A stretch of 64,000 nucleotides of DNA, from the NCBI GenBank assembly GCA_947478845.1, contig CANJXC010000001.1, forward strand, positions 186,001-250,000, in the 5' to 3' direction. Below the pieces are notes generated by a model. The model did no database searches. It saw only the letters and a program-made list of their open reading frames with translations, and had not been told where the DNA came from. Shown piece by piece: positions 8,149-16,402 of this stretch. The position numbers and the translations under genes were made by a program. This stretch comes from Spirochaetales bacterium (GTDB lineage: Bacteria > Spirochaetota > Spirochaetia > JABEVK01). Within the stretch, counting starts at the first letter, position 1, and each line of letters opens with the position of its first letter.

Positions 8149-8790
8149 TCAGCGACCACCACCAGAACCTAGTCTTGCGGACTGCTTCTGACTCAGTGCC
8201 TCCAGATCGTTGATGACCTGCTTGGCTGCTCCGGGTCCAGCATCGGTTGCAGCAGCCACGGCTGCCTGGAAACCCTCGAACGAGTAGTAGGCTCGCCGCG
8301 AATGAGTTTCGTCGAAAAAAGCAAAATGATCGAGTTGCTCAAATAACCCGATGGGAGAAATCATCGGCTGCAGTTCAAACTCAACCGGAGCCATTGAATC
8401 CCTGCGGTATGGACTCGTTGCGGGAAAGAGGATACCCATCCACTCAAGAAGTCGCTGAAAAGGTACCTCAATGTGAACCATCCAGAGTTGACGACGTAAG
8501 GTGATAGCCGAAGTCCCGTCGCTAGCCTCCTCGAGAACTGGCATTTGTTCGGGCAAGAAGCCAACTGAGCGGAACGAATCAACCGCGACCGAGGCGATGG
8601 TGTGCTGAGAGCTGACCGAAGTCTTCTTGCCCAAGATGTTGTTCTCGACAACTTCGGTACCGAGGTCGAACTGTGAGTCGTGGGCCATAAGTTCCATGAC
8701 TTTCGTGAGGTCCTCGAGCATCATCGTGCGACTGTTGTGGACACCCGAACTGCCGGTTCGGAGCCCGAAGTCAGGTTCAGTTGTGGGCAT
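8149..8790 (-). CDS. Hypothetical protein, N-terminus resembling BrxA (DUF1819)
   Basis: A 213-residue protein from ATG 8790, preceded by a good GAGGAAACC site. An upstream in-frame ATG at 8817 has no such site. The stretch MMLEDLTKVMEL, followed by ENNILGKKTS and a run of helix, resembles the start of BrxA/DUF1819 proteins of BREX systems. The rest does not clearly match, so this is tentative. The C-terminus is Gly/Ser-rich. It begins 46 bases after the preceding gene and ends about 70 bases before the retron promoter, so it may belong to the same defence locus. Confidence 0.65.
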   Translation of the reverse strand: MPTTEPDFGLRTGSSGVHNSRTMMLEDLTKVMELMAHDSQFDLGTEVVENNILGKKTSVSSQHTIASVAVDSFRSVGFLPEQMPVLEEASDGTSAITLRRQLWMVHIEVPFQRLLEWMGILFPATSPYRRDSMAPVEFELQPMISPIGLFEQLDHFAFFDETHSRRAYYSFEGFQAAVAAATDAGPGAAKQVINDLEALSQKQSARLGSGGGR

Positions 8791-8835
8791 GGTTTCCTCT
8801 GGAGCGGAGTCTAGCATGGACCGCGAAGGTTGAAG

Positions 8836-9780
8836 TCACAACGAGTATCCTTCCCCGCTGAGAACACTTGTGGCCCATTCGGATCTGTTCCTCGACCAAA
8901 TCGCGTAATTGAGCGCGAGGCCCGGGATGTCGTGCATGGGATTCGGAAGAAACGACACATAGGCAAGCCCGGTGTGATCTGCGCCTGTGGTCCAAGCGCC
9001 AAAGTGAGGCACTAGGTCACGACACTCCTGCTCGCGCACGTTCAGGAGATTGGCTAGTCGAGTCGCCTCTGCAGAGTCGCGGAAGCCGAAGGGCAGTTGC
9101 AGCAGGCAAAAGAGCCCGCCCCCCAGTTCGGGGTGCGGCTGGTCCGTCTGGAGCTGCAAGAAGGCTGTCTTCCCGGGATGAGTTGCGGCACTAGTGGCAC
9201 CGGCGACGAGGCCAAACTCCGCTGAGAACCCTTTCGAGTCAGCAAAACAGACACAATGCCGAGACAATGCGTCTCGAACCTGGACAAAGTCAGCCTGTCC
9301 CCATTTGGAGCTGCCCTTCGCCGGTTGTTGTTCATTGAACGTGCGACGCATTCCGCCAAACAAAGCCTCGGTTGAACAGAGAATGTTGAACATCAAGAGC
9401 GGCAGGTGCAAGGTTTTCCAGGCGGACTCTCCCTCGTAGACTGTCAGACGTGAGCAGATCGTGACTCTTCGTTCGGCAAAAGTGAAAGCACTGAGGGCCG
9501 CAAAGCTGTTCATGGCGACGGCAGCCTGTTCGGAATCCAGTATTTGAGTGAGCGGCTCGGGAATCTCTGTCGTGATAGTCACAAATGCTTGAACTCGATC
9601 GTTTCCCATTTGTCCTGATGGCGGCGGCAAGACCTCAAGTCGCATGGTGTAGTTGCCATGGTCCGCAGCAATCGCCATCGGAGTACGCTTCACTCTCACA
9701 GAGGTTGGTCTCAGGACCACTTCCAAGTCCTTGAGCGGCACTCCGAGATCTTCCGCCGTTTGCTTCTTGCTGAAGAACAT
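8836..9780 (-). CDS. Hypothetical protein of the retron locus
   Basis: A 314-residue protein with no recognised domain. It has no signal peptide or membrane helix. It appears to be alpha/beta, with a C-terminal part that could be a small chaperone-like fold (speculative). Its ATG directly follows the stop of the 39-residue gene upstream (TAA then ATG), so the two are almost certainly translationally coupled. Together with the 213-residue gene downstream it forms a three-gene unit on the same strand as the retron operon. Confidence 0.72.
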   Translation of the reverse strand: MFFSKKQTAEDLGVPLKDLEVVLRPTSVRVKRTPMAIAADHGNYTMRLEVLPPPSGQMGNDRVQAFVTITTEIPEPLTQILDSEQAAVAMNSFAALSAFTFAERRVTICSRLTVYEGESAWKTLHLPLLMFNILCSTEALFGGMRRTFNEQQPAKGSSKWGQADFVQVRDALSRHCVCFADSKGFSAEFGLVAGATSAATHPGKTAFLQLQTDQPHPELGGGLFCLLQLPFGFRDSAEATRLANLLNVREQECRDLVPHFGAWTTGADHTGLAYVSFLPNPMHDIPGLALNYAIWSRNRSEWATSVLSGEGYSL

Positions 9781-9900
9781 TTAGGCCGCTCCCCGATCAA
9801 TGGAGAAGTAGAGCGTGCGAATTGGGCAATGAACTTGGGGATATTCCATGCCGAAGGGCTGCTCAACGCTGGCGAGCTGGGGTTTCTTGGTCTCTTTCAT
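9781..9900 (-). CDS. 39-residue small protein
   Basis: A short frame starting at ATG 9900 with a strong GAGGAGACC ribosome site and ending directly against the ATG of the 314-residue gene. It is polar with one cysteine and no membrane segment. The longer frame that begins at 9996 has no comparable ribosome site, so the shorter start is preferred. It may be a leader peptide that couples translation, or a small subunit. No family is recognised. Confidence 0.55.
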   Translation of the reverse strand: MKETKKPQLASVEQPFGMEYPQVHCPIRTLYFSIDRGAA

Positions 9901-10415
9901 TGGGGTCTCCTCAAGTTGGTGTTCACTGCTACTTGCGATGCAGAGGCAGTTGAGTTTTTTGGAATAGTAACCAGACCTAGCGTAAGTAGGGTCCATTCTA
10001 GGACGCCGCCTTTCTCTCTGATCTCCAACTTATAAGCCTCAGCGAGGACGGGTGGTAGCTCAGGCATGCGGGTTGTTGCAGCCCAAGCCCTACGAAACTC
10101 CTGCTCAAATTGAGCAAATGCCTTGTAAATTGACTGCTTTCGATGCTTTTAGTACACAGACCTGTATTCGGGGCAACTTCTGGCCCAAGCCAACGAGCCT
10201 CCAGCACTATCGATGACGAAGCCCAACCTTTGACGCAATTCTTTGGGACAATTGGGTATAGCATGGCCTCGCTGGTAAACGTCGAGCTACCACCGTTGTA
10301 CCCGCCCCTTCCCATCACTTATACCTCCCCCTCACCGCAAGCATAGACCTACAACCAATTACACCACGGAAACCCCAACCCCACAATGACCAAAAAGTTG
10401 TCACCCATTGCCCCC
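9901..10415. other. Gene-free stretch in island 1
   Basis: About 515 bases without a convincing gene. A 106-codon minus-strand frame (9998-10318) lacks a ribosome site and has a composition that does not look coding. The stretch separates the retron-linked genes from the lipoprotein/ParA module and should hold the promoter of the 9900-8149 unit, but I could not pick out clear -35/-10 boxes. Confidence 0.5.
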
Positions 10416-10868
10416 TCACCTTCGGGCGATGACATTCCCCTCCAAAATCGCCGTGCGTGAGGTCAGCAACAAAGAGCCCAGCGAGACTCCGGTGGAAAAG
10501 GTGGTCACGGTTGCATAACTGCCGGCGGAGGCCGAAAGCAATAGGCCCGTGCTCAAACCTATGCCGAGGCTGACCAGATAGTCCCAAACTCCGGTCTCGG
10601 TTCTGATGGTCAGGTTGGCCACGCCGTCACCGCCGTACTGGATGACATAGCGCCGGACAATCTTGTCAACCTCAGGCTGTTGGACGGTGATGAGTCCAGC
10701 GAGCGTGAAAAAGACCCGCACTTCCTCGCGGAAGTGTCCCACGACTTCATAATTTGACTTGTCGACCGAAGAGAGGGTCATCAGTTCTCTTGAAGAAGAC
10801 TCGAAGTTCATGGAGGCGCACGAGGATAGGAGGGCAGCAGCAAGAACGAAAGCAATGAGTTTGTTCAT
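10416..10868 (-). CDS. Predicted lipoprotein of island 1
   Basis: A 150-residue protein from ATG 10868, with an AAAGGAACTGCC ribosome site. Its N-terminus is a typical lipoprotein signal: MNKL, a hydrophobic core, then lipobox LLSSC with Cys at about residue 16. The C-terminal part contains a glycine/serine-rich hydrophobic stretch that could sit in a membrane. Its size and place on a mobile element recall Bor/TRL-like lipoproteins that alter the host surface, but no specific family is assigned. The frame stays open for 100 codons upstream without a plausible start; this is probably chance. Confidence 0.7.
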   Translation of the reverse strand: MNKLIAFVLAAALLSSCASMNFESSSRELMTLSSVDKSNYEVVGHFREEVRVFFTLAGLITVQQPEVDKIVRRYVIQYGGDGVANLTIRTETGVWDYLVSLGIGLSTGLLLSASAGSYATVTTFSTGVSLGSLLLTSRTAILEGNVIARR

Positions 10869-11294
10869 GGCAGTTCCTTTGGTAGAGACATGCTCCGGTC
10901 GGGAAAACTTCCCAGCTTGGAGGCAATCGTAGCGGGCGCGGACGGCGTCGAGTTGAGAGGCTGGGGCGTCTTCGGAGAAGAGGGGCTCCTTGACGGACGA
11001 GTCGGAGCGGTTTACAATGTTCTTCAGTTCCGCAACCACTTGGGCACGGCTACCGGAGGGCCCTGGTGTGTAGAGGTCGGGGTTGTAAGATTCCCCGACC
11101 TCATCGGAACCCCAATCCTTAAATCCCGAAGACCCCCATGAGACCAAGTCTGCTATTCGTCGATGCACAGGTAGTGCACTGTGTTGCCAATCACAAAGAA
11201 TTATTCAATTTTTTGGTTAACAGATGTACAGAATCTCTGGGTCAGCTTGTGGGGCTGTCCGGCCCAAAATTAGGGTCTTTCGAGAAACGTTTTG

Positions 11295-11549
11295 TCATCC
11301 AGAGCCCTGATCCTGTCCTTCCTGACGTTTGACTGCCTCGTAGACTGCTTTCTTGATCCCTTCAGCCAAGGTCAGACCTTGACGGGCAAAGTGAATCTTC
11401 AACCTGTTCGTCTCACCTTTAGGAACCCGGAAACTTATGACCTCGGTGGTCGATGGAAGGGAACCGAAGTCCCTGTCGAGTTTGCTAAATGTATCAGCGG
11501 CCTTTCGTGCTGCGGAGTCTTGGGTTGTGACCTTTCCCCTTAGCGGCAT
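11295..11549 (-). CDS. Small DNA-binding partner of ParA (ribbon-helix-helix-like)
   Basis: An 84-residue basic protein with a central strand (VISFRVPKGETNRLK) followed by two helices, the pattern of a ribbon-helix-helix protein. It overlaps the end of the ParA gene by ten bases. Such small proteins are the usual centromere-binding (ParB-like or ParG-like) partners of Walker-type ParA ATPases. Role in element partitioning is inferred from position and fold pattern. Confidence 0.65.
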   Translation of the reverse strand: MPLRGKVTTQDSAARKAADTFSKLDRDFGSLPSTTEVISFRVPKGETNRLKIHFARQGLTLAEGIKKAVYEAVKRQEGQDQGSG

Positions 11550-12295
11550 ACTGCCTCTCCGATCCTGCGCAATTCGGCAAGAGTTTCAGGCTTTGCTGCC
11601 TTCTGCTTTGGCAACGACTGGACTGCGACGCGATCAGCCTGAGCCTTGCGGAAGCAGGGGTCTACCGGCACCGTGAAGACCTCAAACCCCTGAAGCTCCC
11701 ATGCCTGTGACATGATGGTCTTATGCTGATCAATACGCCCGTCGAAGGCGTTGACGATGATTCGCCGATGGGCCGGTCCTCTACGCATTGCCTTTTTGGT
11801 CTTTGCAAGCTCGGCAGCAAAGATGTCCATACCATCGAGCGAAAATGCCTCGGGGGTCATTGGTGTGATGGCCTCATCAGCAGCGATGAGAGCACAGCGC
11901 TCCAGGCGGCCCATTCCTGGAGACAGGTCCATGATGGCATAATCGTACCCCGCACGAGCCAACTCCTCAATCAAGTCGCAGAAGATGAAAGGCTCCGAAG
12001 CCAACTGGTTCTCTCCAAACATCTTGAGCTCACCGTCCAACCCAAATGTCGCTAGGATGTCTAACTTAGGGGTCGCAGTCGGGACGATTGCCTTCGTGAC
12101 TCCAACCCTTCCATACAGTACCGATGCGAGCTCATACACGGGTGTTTGAGTCAGAAGCCAACTGCTCGCGTTCCCTTGTGGGTCCAAGTCGATGAGAATC
12201 GTCCGTCCTTTCCGGGACAGTTCGTAGGCAACTGCTCCTGAGAGGCTTGTTTTGCCGACGCCTCCTTTCTGAAGGTGAAATGCGATTGTTTTCAT
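11540..12295 (-). CDS. ParA-family partition ATPase
   Basis: A 251-residue ATPase starting at ATG 12295 with a GGAGGTAAACGCC ribosome site. The N-terminus shows the deviant Walker A of ParA proteins, KGGVGKTS at residues 10-17, followed by ILIDLDPQGNAS. The segment YAIMDLSPGMG gives the second nucleotide-binding motif. These proteins move or stabilise low-copy DNA. Here it probably maintains the excised, replicating form of the island together with the small partner gene downstream. Confidence 0.88.
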   Translation of the reverse strand: MKTIAFHLQKGGVGKTSLSGAVAYELSRKGRTILIDLDPQGNASSWLLTQTPVYELASVLYGRVGVTKAIVPTATPKLDILATFGLDGELKMFGENQLASEPFIFCDLIEELARAGYDYAIMDLSPGMGRLERCALIAADEAITPMTPEAFSLDGMDIFAAELAKTKKAMRRGPAHRRIIVNAFDGRIDQHKTIMSQAWELQGFEVFTVPVDPCFRKAQADRVAVQSLPKQKAAKPETLAELRRIGEAVCR

Positions 12296-12379
12296 GGCGT
12301 TTACCTCCTGTATACAAGTACATTTGTTTTCGACATGTTTACAGGGTGTAATCACCGGTCGACAAATGAAAGAAAGTCT

Positions 12380-12967
12380 TCATGTTTTATCCTTGATGGC
12401 TAGCAGTGCGAGTTCAGTAGGTGTCATTGCTGGAAGCCCGTGTCGCTCCCTCCACTCAGGAATCTGTTTGCGCCAAGCGTAGCTCGGGCTCCCGGGATCA
12501 CCCGGATAGACCACCTGTATCTTCAAGCCTTTGATTTGCTTGCGCTCGGGTTCCGCGGGCAGGTCGTAGAACGCACCTGCCCCCAGCACCTTTATAAGCT
12601 CGAGTGCAAAGTGCCCCTTCTGTAGCAGGAAGCGGAACTGTGGATCGTCCCAGGCCTGCACGCCCTTGAGGTCGAGCACCTCCTCTGCAATTGCTACAGC
12701 CTTGAGCAGCGTCATAGAGCGAGAGCGTTCGGTCTCTACCATGATCTCAGCCAGCTTGTTATTGCGCTCTTTGTTCAACTTAACCGCTGCCGGTCTAGCC
12801 AGGGGTGAATTAACTACCGTCGCCAGCGCCCTCTCAGGGTCCTTGCTGACGCGGTAGAGGTACTTTTTGACAGTCTCACGGTTCTTGCTCAGCAGACGGG
12901 CGATGTCGGTGGAACTGCGACCGTCCTGCGACAGCTTGATAGCGTCGGCATGCCAGTCCACCTTCAC
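12380..12967 (-). CDS. Helix-turn-helix protein of the replication module
   Basis: A 195-residue protein if started at GTG 12967, which overlaps the stop of the Rep-like gene (GTGA) and has a GGGGGC site. Near the N-terminus, DGRSSTDIARLLSKNRETVKKYL is split by a clear helix-turn-helix pattern. The remainder is helical and charged and ends in a possible second DNA-binding segment. It sits between the Rep-like gene and ParA, so a role in replication control or partition is likely. No family is named with confidence. Confidence 0.6.
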   Translation of the reverse strand: MKVDWHADAIKLSQDGRSSTDIARLLSKNRETVKKYLYRVSKDPERALATVVNSPLARPAAVKLNKERNNKLAEIMVETERSRSMTLLKAVAIAEEVLDLKGVQAWDDPQFRFLLQKGHFALELIKVLGAGAFYDLPAEPERKQIKGLKIQVVYPGDPGSPSYAWRKQIPEWRERHGLPAMTPTELALLAIKDKT

Positions 12968-13848
12968 GAATGCCCCCTGTTTGTCCCCAGTTCCTGCTCC
13001 GCCCATGCTTGGACCAAACCGTCAAGTTCTACAGTGAGGTCGGTTGGTTCGATGTACTGACCTTGCTGGCTGAGACCCCTTAAGCGGCTGCGCATCGTTC
13101 GTTTCTGGTTGGGGCTCAGGGCTCTGCTCTGTTTAATCTCGAGGCTAACCTCGGCCAGTCGTCCAGGACTGCCCAAGTCTCCAGCTGCCAACCACGTGAT
13201 CAGCTCTCGTGTCGAGGTCACGAACCTTGGGCGAGCGGTTCCTCCCTTTGGGATTCTCTTGTATGCGGTATGCCAGCGCTCAACTAGTTCGACATACACT
13301 AGGTGGTTCCGGAGGTGCTTTACGTAAACTGGTTCGCCAAATACCACCCGAAGTCGGTTCCGTTTGTACTTCTGTTCGAGACGCATCAGATAATGGTTGA
13401 GGAACGCTTCGGGAATCCCCCTAAGCCGCATTTGAAGTGCCTTGTCGTAGCCTTGAAAGGAGGTGTTGCCGTTGGTGTACAAGACGGTCTGACCAGCGTT
13501 TGTGACGACCTGCTTGAATTGGGCGACCGGTCCCCAAGTCCGGAGGTATGCACCACAAGGTTCGCGTGTTGCGACTACGGCACCAAACTCGAGCTCGTTA
13601 ACCTCGGCATCATCGAGGTCGGTCTCTAGTACCTGTTCAAGCCAGGCGATTCCAGCGCAGACATCTGAAAAACTCATCGGCTGCACGTTGTTGCCATGGA
13701 TTGCTTTTGCGAGACTTCCTCTTATGTGGAGGACCTCGGGTTTTGGTGTGAAAGTCATGCCGTTCAGTTGTACTCCACGATGGAATGTCACGGCATAGGC
13801 CGGAAGCACAAACTCCCCTCGATGGCGCAAAGCAATGAGATCAATCAT
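12964..13848 (-). CDS. Rep-like replication initiation protein (phage II/X-type)
   Basis: A 294-residue protein beginning MIDLIALRHRGEF. It contains a YDKALQMR segment that recalls the conserved tyrosine region of phage/plasmid replication proteins of the II/X (G2P) family, which nick DNA for rolling-circle replication. I cannot see a full HUH motif, so the assignment is moderate. Its ATG overlaps the stop of a short homologous gene upstream, and its stop overlaps the helix-turn-helix gene, giving a coupled unit. The likely role is replication of the excised island. Confidence 0.6.
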   Translation of the reverse strand: MIDLIALRHRGEFVLPAYAVTFHRGVQLNGMTFTPKPEVLHIRGSLAKAIHGNNVQPMSFSDVCAGIAWLEQVLETDLDDAEVNELEFGAVVATREPCGAYLRTWGPVAQFKQVVTNAGQTVLYTNGNTSFQGYDKALQMRLRGIPEAFLNHYLMRLEQKYKRNRLRVVFGEPVYVKHLRNHLVYVELVERWHTAYKRIPKGGTARPRFVTSTRELITWLAAGDLGSPGRLAEVSLEIKQSRALSPNQKRTMRSRLRGLSQQGQYIEPTDLTVELDGLVQAWAEQELGTNRGHS

Positions 13849-14054
13849 GCTGCCCCCCCGAAAAAGCTGTCGATTATACGGTTTGTTAAGAGATTGCTTC
13901 CGTGTTTGAACTTGGTGAGCCTCCCCCTGACCTTGAAGCCATTGTCGTGGAGCCTCACCGTCAGCCCACGCCAGATGCCCCCGCGATCGCTTCTCTCTAG
14001 CTCGACTGGCTTAATGTAATGGCCTCGGTAGTAAAACTCGAATAGGTCAATCAT
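13845..14054 (-). CDS. Short paralogue of the Rep-like N-terminus
   Basis: A 69-residue protein that aligns with the first 65 residues of the Rep-like protein downstream. Both start MIDL, share RG, a proline, a second RG and G-T, and then [V]RG-L-K--HG-N in the same spacing. It ends with a normal stop whose TGA overlaps the start of the longer gene (ATGA). It is therefore an intact tandem paralogue of one domain and not a simple frameshift. It could modulate Rep or supply a separate DNA-binding subunit (inference). Confidence 0.65.
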   Translation of the reverse strand: MIDLFEFYYRGHYIKPVELERSDRGGIWRGLTVRLHDNGFKVRGRLTKFKHGSNLLTNRIIDSFFGGAA

Positions 14055-14105
14055 GGGAAACTTCCAACAAATCGGGCAATTGTGGAGACAACGTTAAGGG
14101 ACTAC

Positions 14106-14273
14106 TCATTGTTCCCTCCGAATGCCAGCGATGTTCTCGACGGTCTGCCGTGGTGCGCGGAACCCAACTCCCTTGATCTTCTTGCACCCATACCGTGCCG
14201 GTCGCCGATAGATCGACTTTGGATTCACCCGGAAGAAAGCCGCCACTTCGGCGACGGTCATGAGGTCACTCAT
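14106..14273 (-). CDS. Excisionase-like helix-turn-helix protein
   Basis: A 55-residue protein from ATG 14273. The segment LMTVAEVAAFFRVNPKSIYR is the classic MerR/excisionase type helix-turn-helix, followed by a basic wing. It overlaps the preceding small gene by eight bases. In integrative elements such proteins bind the attachment site to direct excision, or act as repressors. The integrase encoded in the same module fits an excisionase role. Confidence 0.72.
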   Translation of the reverse strand: MSDLMTVAEVAAFFRVNPKSIYRRPARYGCKKIKGVGFRAPRQTVENIAGIRREQ

Positions 14274-14463
14274 AGTTGGGTTCCCGAGCATTCACCGGTT
14301 CTTGCCGGTCCGTCTTCATTGCGTCCAGTACGAGCCTTCGGACCCAAGCACCACGGCTTCTTCCCGTCTCCCACAGGTAGCGTCGGAACTCCGCTGCTTC
14401 TGTTCGGCTGAACGGCACGTCGATTTTGACACGGGTTTCCCCCGTCCTTCTCTCAGTCTTCAT
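14266..14463 (-). CDS. Small ribbon-helix-helix-like regulator
   Basis: A 65-residue basic protein starting at ATG 14463 with an AGAGGGGACG site. A strand (TRVKIDVPFS) is followed by two helices (EAAEFRRYLWETG and WVRRLVLDAM), which fits a ribbon-helix-helix fold. It is the first gene of the leftward operon and faces the divergent repressor gene across the operator region. It probably regulates the element's own promoter. Confidence 0.6.
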   Translation of the reverse strand: MKTERRTGETRVKIDVPFSRTEAAEFRRYLWETGRSRGAWVRRLVLDAMKTDRQEPVNAREPNYE

Positions 14464-14475
14464 CGTCCCCTCTTT

Positions 14476-14560
14476 ACGCCAATTGGCGTGTATAATTTAT
14501 ATATATCTCCATATGGAGTATTGGTCAATAGCACTGGACACAACTTGCTTCATTTGGCGT
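14476..14560. promoter_or_regulatory. Divergent operator/promoter region of island 1
   Basis: Between the leftward operon and the rightward repressor gene lies a perfect 14-bp palindrome at 14476-14489 (ACGCCAATTGGCGT). A single half-site TTGGCGT recurs at 14554-14560. TATAAT boxes sit immediately beside both copies (14491-14496 and about 14561-14565). A second perfect palindrome, CTCCATATGGAG, is at 14507-14518. This is the layout of a lysogeny-type switch, with the downstream Cro/CI-like repressor as the likely ligand. Confidence 0.6.
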
Positions 14561-14581
14561 ATAATCAATTACGGGGGTACG

Positions 14582-15028
14582 ATGCAGTTCTGGGAGACCG
14601 TCAAGTCGGAGTTGAGAAGGAAGAACATGACCCAGGCCCAGTTGGCATCTGAGGCGAAAGTTAGCCTTCGCACATTGCAGGGCTGGATTTCCAAGGGCCG
14701 GGAACCCAGCGGAAGCGAGGCTCTCGCGATTGCGGCTGCACTGAGAACCTCGCCGGCCCATTTAGTGACAGGGGTACCCGACTGGATGCGGGGGTCACCA
14801 ATCCTCTCTGGTATCCCTATTCCGGCTATGTCTGATTATGCCTTCTTCACTCGACACGAGAATCTCATCCAAGAACTGGGTGCATTGGAGCGGGAGTGGC
14901 CGGCTGAGTTTGACGAGGTAGTTACTTATGTCAAAGTGCGACTGAGAGCGAAGAGAGACCAGGCTTTCGCCCGGCAGATGGCACAGTTGCGAAAGCAGCA
15001 AAAAGGCGCGGAGATCGGCGAAGATTAG
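14582..15028 (+). CDS. Phage-type repressor (Cro/CI family helix-turn-helix)
   Basis: A 148-residue protein starting at ATG 14582 with a GGGGG site eight bases upstream. The N-terminus has the XRE helix-turn-helix: RRKNMTQAQLASEAKVSLRT followed by a recognition helix and PSGSEALAIAAAL. The C-terminal part is helical and lacks the Ser-Lys autoprotease motif of LexA-type repressors. It is transcribed away from the other island genes, across an operator with matching palindromes. Its stop overlaps the stop of the convergent integrase gene. Confidence 0.8.
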   Translation: MQFWETVKSELRRKNMTQAQLASEAKVSLRTLQGWISKGREPSGSEALAIAAALRTSPAHLVTGVPDWMRGSPILSGIPIPAMSDYAFFTRHENLIQELGALEREWPAEFDEVVTYVKVRLRAKRDQAFARQMAQLRKQQKGAEIGED

Positions 15029-16185
15029 TCCTTCCGTCCCCCACGCGCCCGGCGGAACAGGTCTTCCTCGTCAGGGTGGTCATAGCGATCGGTCATTCCT
15101 GAAGTCTTGTGTCCCATTCGGACCCGGGCAGCGTCTGCACCGCGCTCGGTGACAAACCTGGTGTTCGCCGCGTGCCTGAGGCTGTAAAGGGTACGACCTG
15201 ATCGGTCCACTCCCTCCAGTCGGTCGACACCAGCACAAAAGGCCTTACCGGCGGTGTCGACTCGAATGGGTTTGCAGACAACCACAGCCTTGCCGGCCTC
15301 GTTGAAGGTTTTCACCTTTCTAGACACCAGCAGACCGTGTCTCTTGTCTTGAGGCACTTTGTCCAGTTCTTCGGCCAGGAAGTTCGACACAAGCGCAACC
15401 TTCGCCTTTGCCCCCCGACCGGAAGTCTTAAGCCCCTTCATCTCGCCGTGGTCGTCGACAGCGCGGGTTACGTAGAATCCCCGGTGCTCGGGCCGCCAGT
15501 CTTCCCATTGAAGGGCGCTGACCTCCTGTGGGCGAAGTCCCGTGTCTGCCGCGATGAGGAAATAAAGTCCCCATTGGTCTGGCCACACTTTTGACAGATC
15601 ATCGGGGAACATCCCCAAAAGTTCGTCCCGGTTGAACGAGTCCCGACGTTCTCCGACGCTTCCGATCTTGGGGATCGTCTGGAGTGGATTCGCGCTCATG
15701 ACTCCTTTGAAGACGGCCCAGTCCCAGATCTTGGTTGCACCAAATAGAATCTTGCGGAGTCGAGCGGGACCAAGCGGCCGTTTGTCGAGTTCTTTGCGCG
15801 TCGAAGTCAAGTTCAATAGCCAGTCGTGGAAGGTCCCGGGGAGCACGGCGCTCATCTGGTACTTGCCCCACTTAGGAAGCAGGTAGTCGATCAGGATAAC
15901 CCGCAGTTCGTGCCAGTGCTTAGGCGAACGAGGTTTCGAGCCCGTCTCACGGCTTCGCACATAGCTGCACTTGCTTGGCAGAAAGAAGTCCTTGGCAAAC
16001 TCTTCGAGCTTGATGTTCTCAGAGTAGCCTCCTTGGGCTTGCCTAAGCGCCCACGCAATGGCGGTCGCCTTATTATCCTCGCCGGAGGACTTCCAGCCTT
16101 CCTCTCTTCCGGGCACTTTGACGTACCAGACGCCGCGATCTTTGGTCTTGTCCCAGGTCCTGACATCTTTCGCAGTAAACTCCAT
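15025..16185 (-). CDS. Tyrosine integrase of island 1
   Basis: A 386-residue site-specific recombinase. It starts at ATG 16185 with an AGGTGG site; a GTG six bases earlier is the alternative. The C-terminal catalytic domain shows ADTGLRPQEVSALQWED (box I Arg), then LYSLRHAANTRFV (His/Arg box) and a final MGHKTSGMTDRYDHPD with the nucleophilic Tyr. The N-terminus is an arm-type and core-binding region. The gene lies 193 bases from the 3' end of tRNA-Thr, the standard arrangement for an integrase that uses a tRNA gene as its target. Confidence 0.93.
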   Translation of the reverse strand: MEFTAKDVRTWDKTKDRGVWYVKVPGREEGWKSSGEDNKATAIAWALRQAQGGYSENIKLEEFAKDFFLPSKCSYVRSRETGSKPRSPKHWHELRVILIDYLLPKWGKYQMSAVLPGTFHDWLLNLTSTRKELDKRPLGPARLRKILFGATKIWDWAVFKGVMSANPLQTIPKIGSVGERRDSFNRDELLGMFPDDLSKVWPDQWGLYFLIAADTGLRPQEVSALQWEDWRPEHRGFYVTRAVDDHGEMKGLKTSGRGAKAKVALVSNFLAEELDKVPQDKRHGLLVSRKVKTFNEAGKAVVVCKPIRVDTAGKAFCAGVDRLEGVDRSGRTLYSLRHAANTRFVTERGADAARVRMGHKTSGMTDRYDHPDEEDLFRRARGGRKD

Positions 16186-16320
16186 ATCCACCTACGCATT
16201 CCGCGATTTTAGGTCAAAATGGCCGCCGACCCGCTGGGTCGCGATATACGAACGGTATAAGACAGCGGTTGAAAACAGTGTAACCCGACCCAGAACGATA
16301 TACAAGAGTATATGAAACAC

Positions 16321-16369
16321 CAAAAGAAAAGGCCCACCAGAAAAAAGCTAAATGCTTATCTGGTAGGCC
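16321..16369 (-). terminator. Rho-independent terminator after tRNA-Thr
   Basis: Stem 16331-16341 pairs with 16359-16369 (10 pairs around one mismatch). It is followed on the minus strand by TTTTCTTTTG. It lies ten bases beyond the tRNA 3' end and would stop its transcription before the integrase gene. Confidence 0.7.
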
Positions 16370-16378
16370 TTTACATTG

Positions 16379-16402
16379 AGCCGATGCCCGAAGTCGAATC
16401 GG
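16379..16402. other. Probable attachment site (right end of island 1)
   Basis: The 3' portion of tRNA-Thr (T arm and acceptor) is where a tRNA-targeting tyrosine integrase would recombine and leave a short direct repeat. I did not find the second copy within the window, so the other end is presumably beyond the left edge. The exact core cannot be given. Confidence 0.45.

Noticed and set aside
9998-10318. 106-codon minus-strand frame
   Set aside because: No ribosome site, atypical composition and no family-like pattern; treated as non-coding.
10869-11168. Upstream extension of the lipoprotein frame by 100 codons
   Set aside because: It would bury the signal peptide inside the protein; the ATG at 10868 has its own ribosome site.
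12296-12379. Inverted CATTTGT/ACAAATG segments beside parA as a centromere
   Set aside because: Only one short pair is present, with no iterated sites, so a partition site cannot be claimed.
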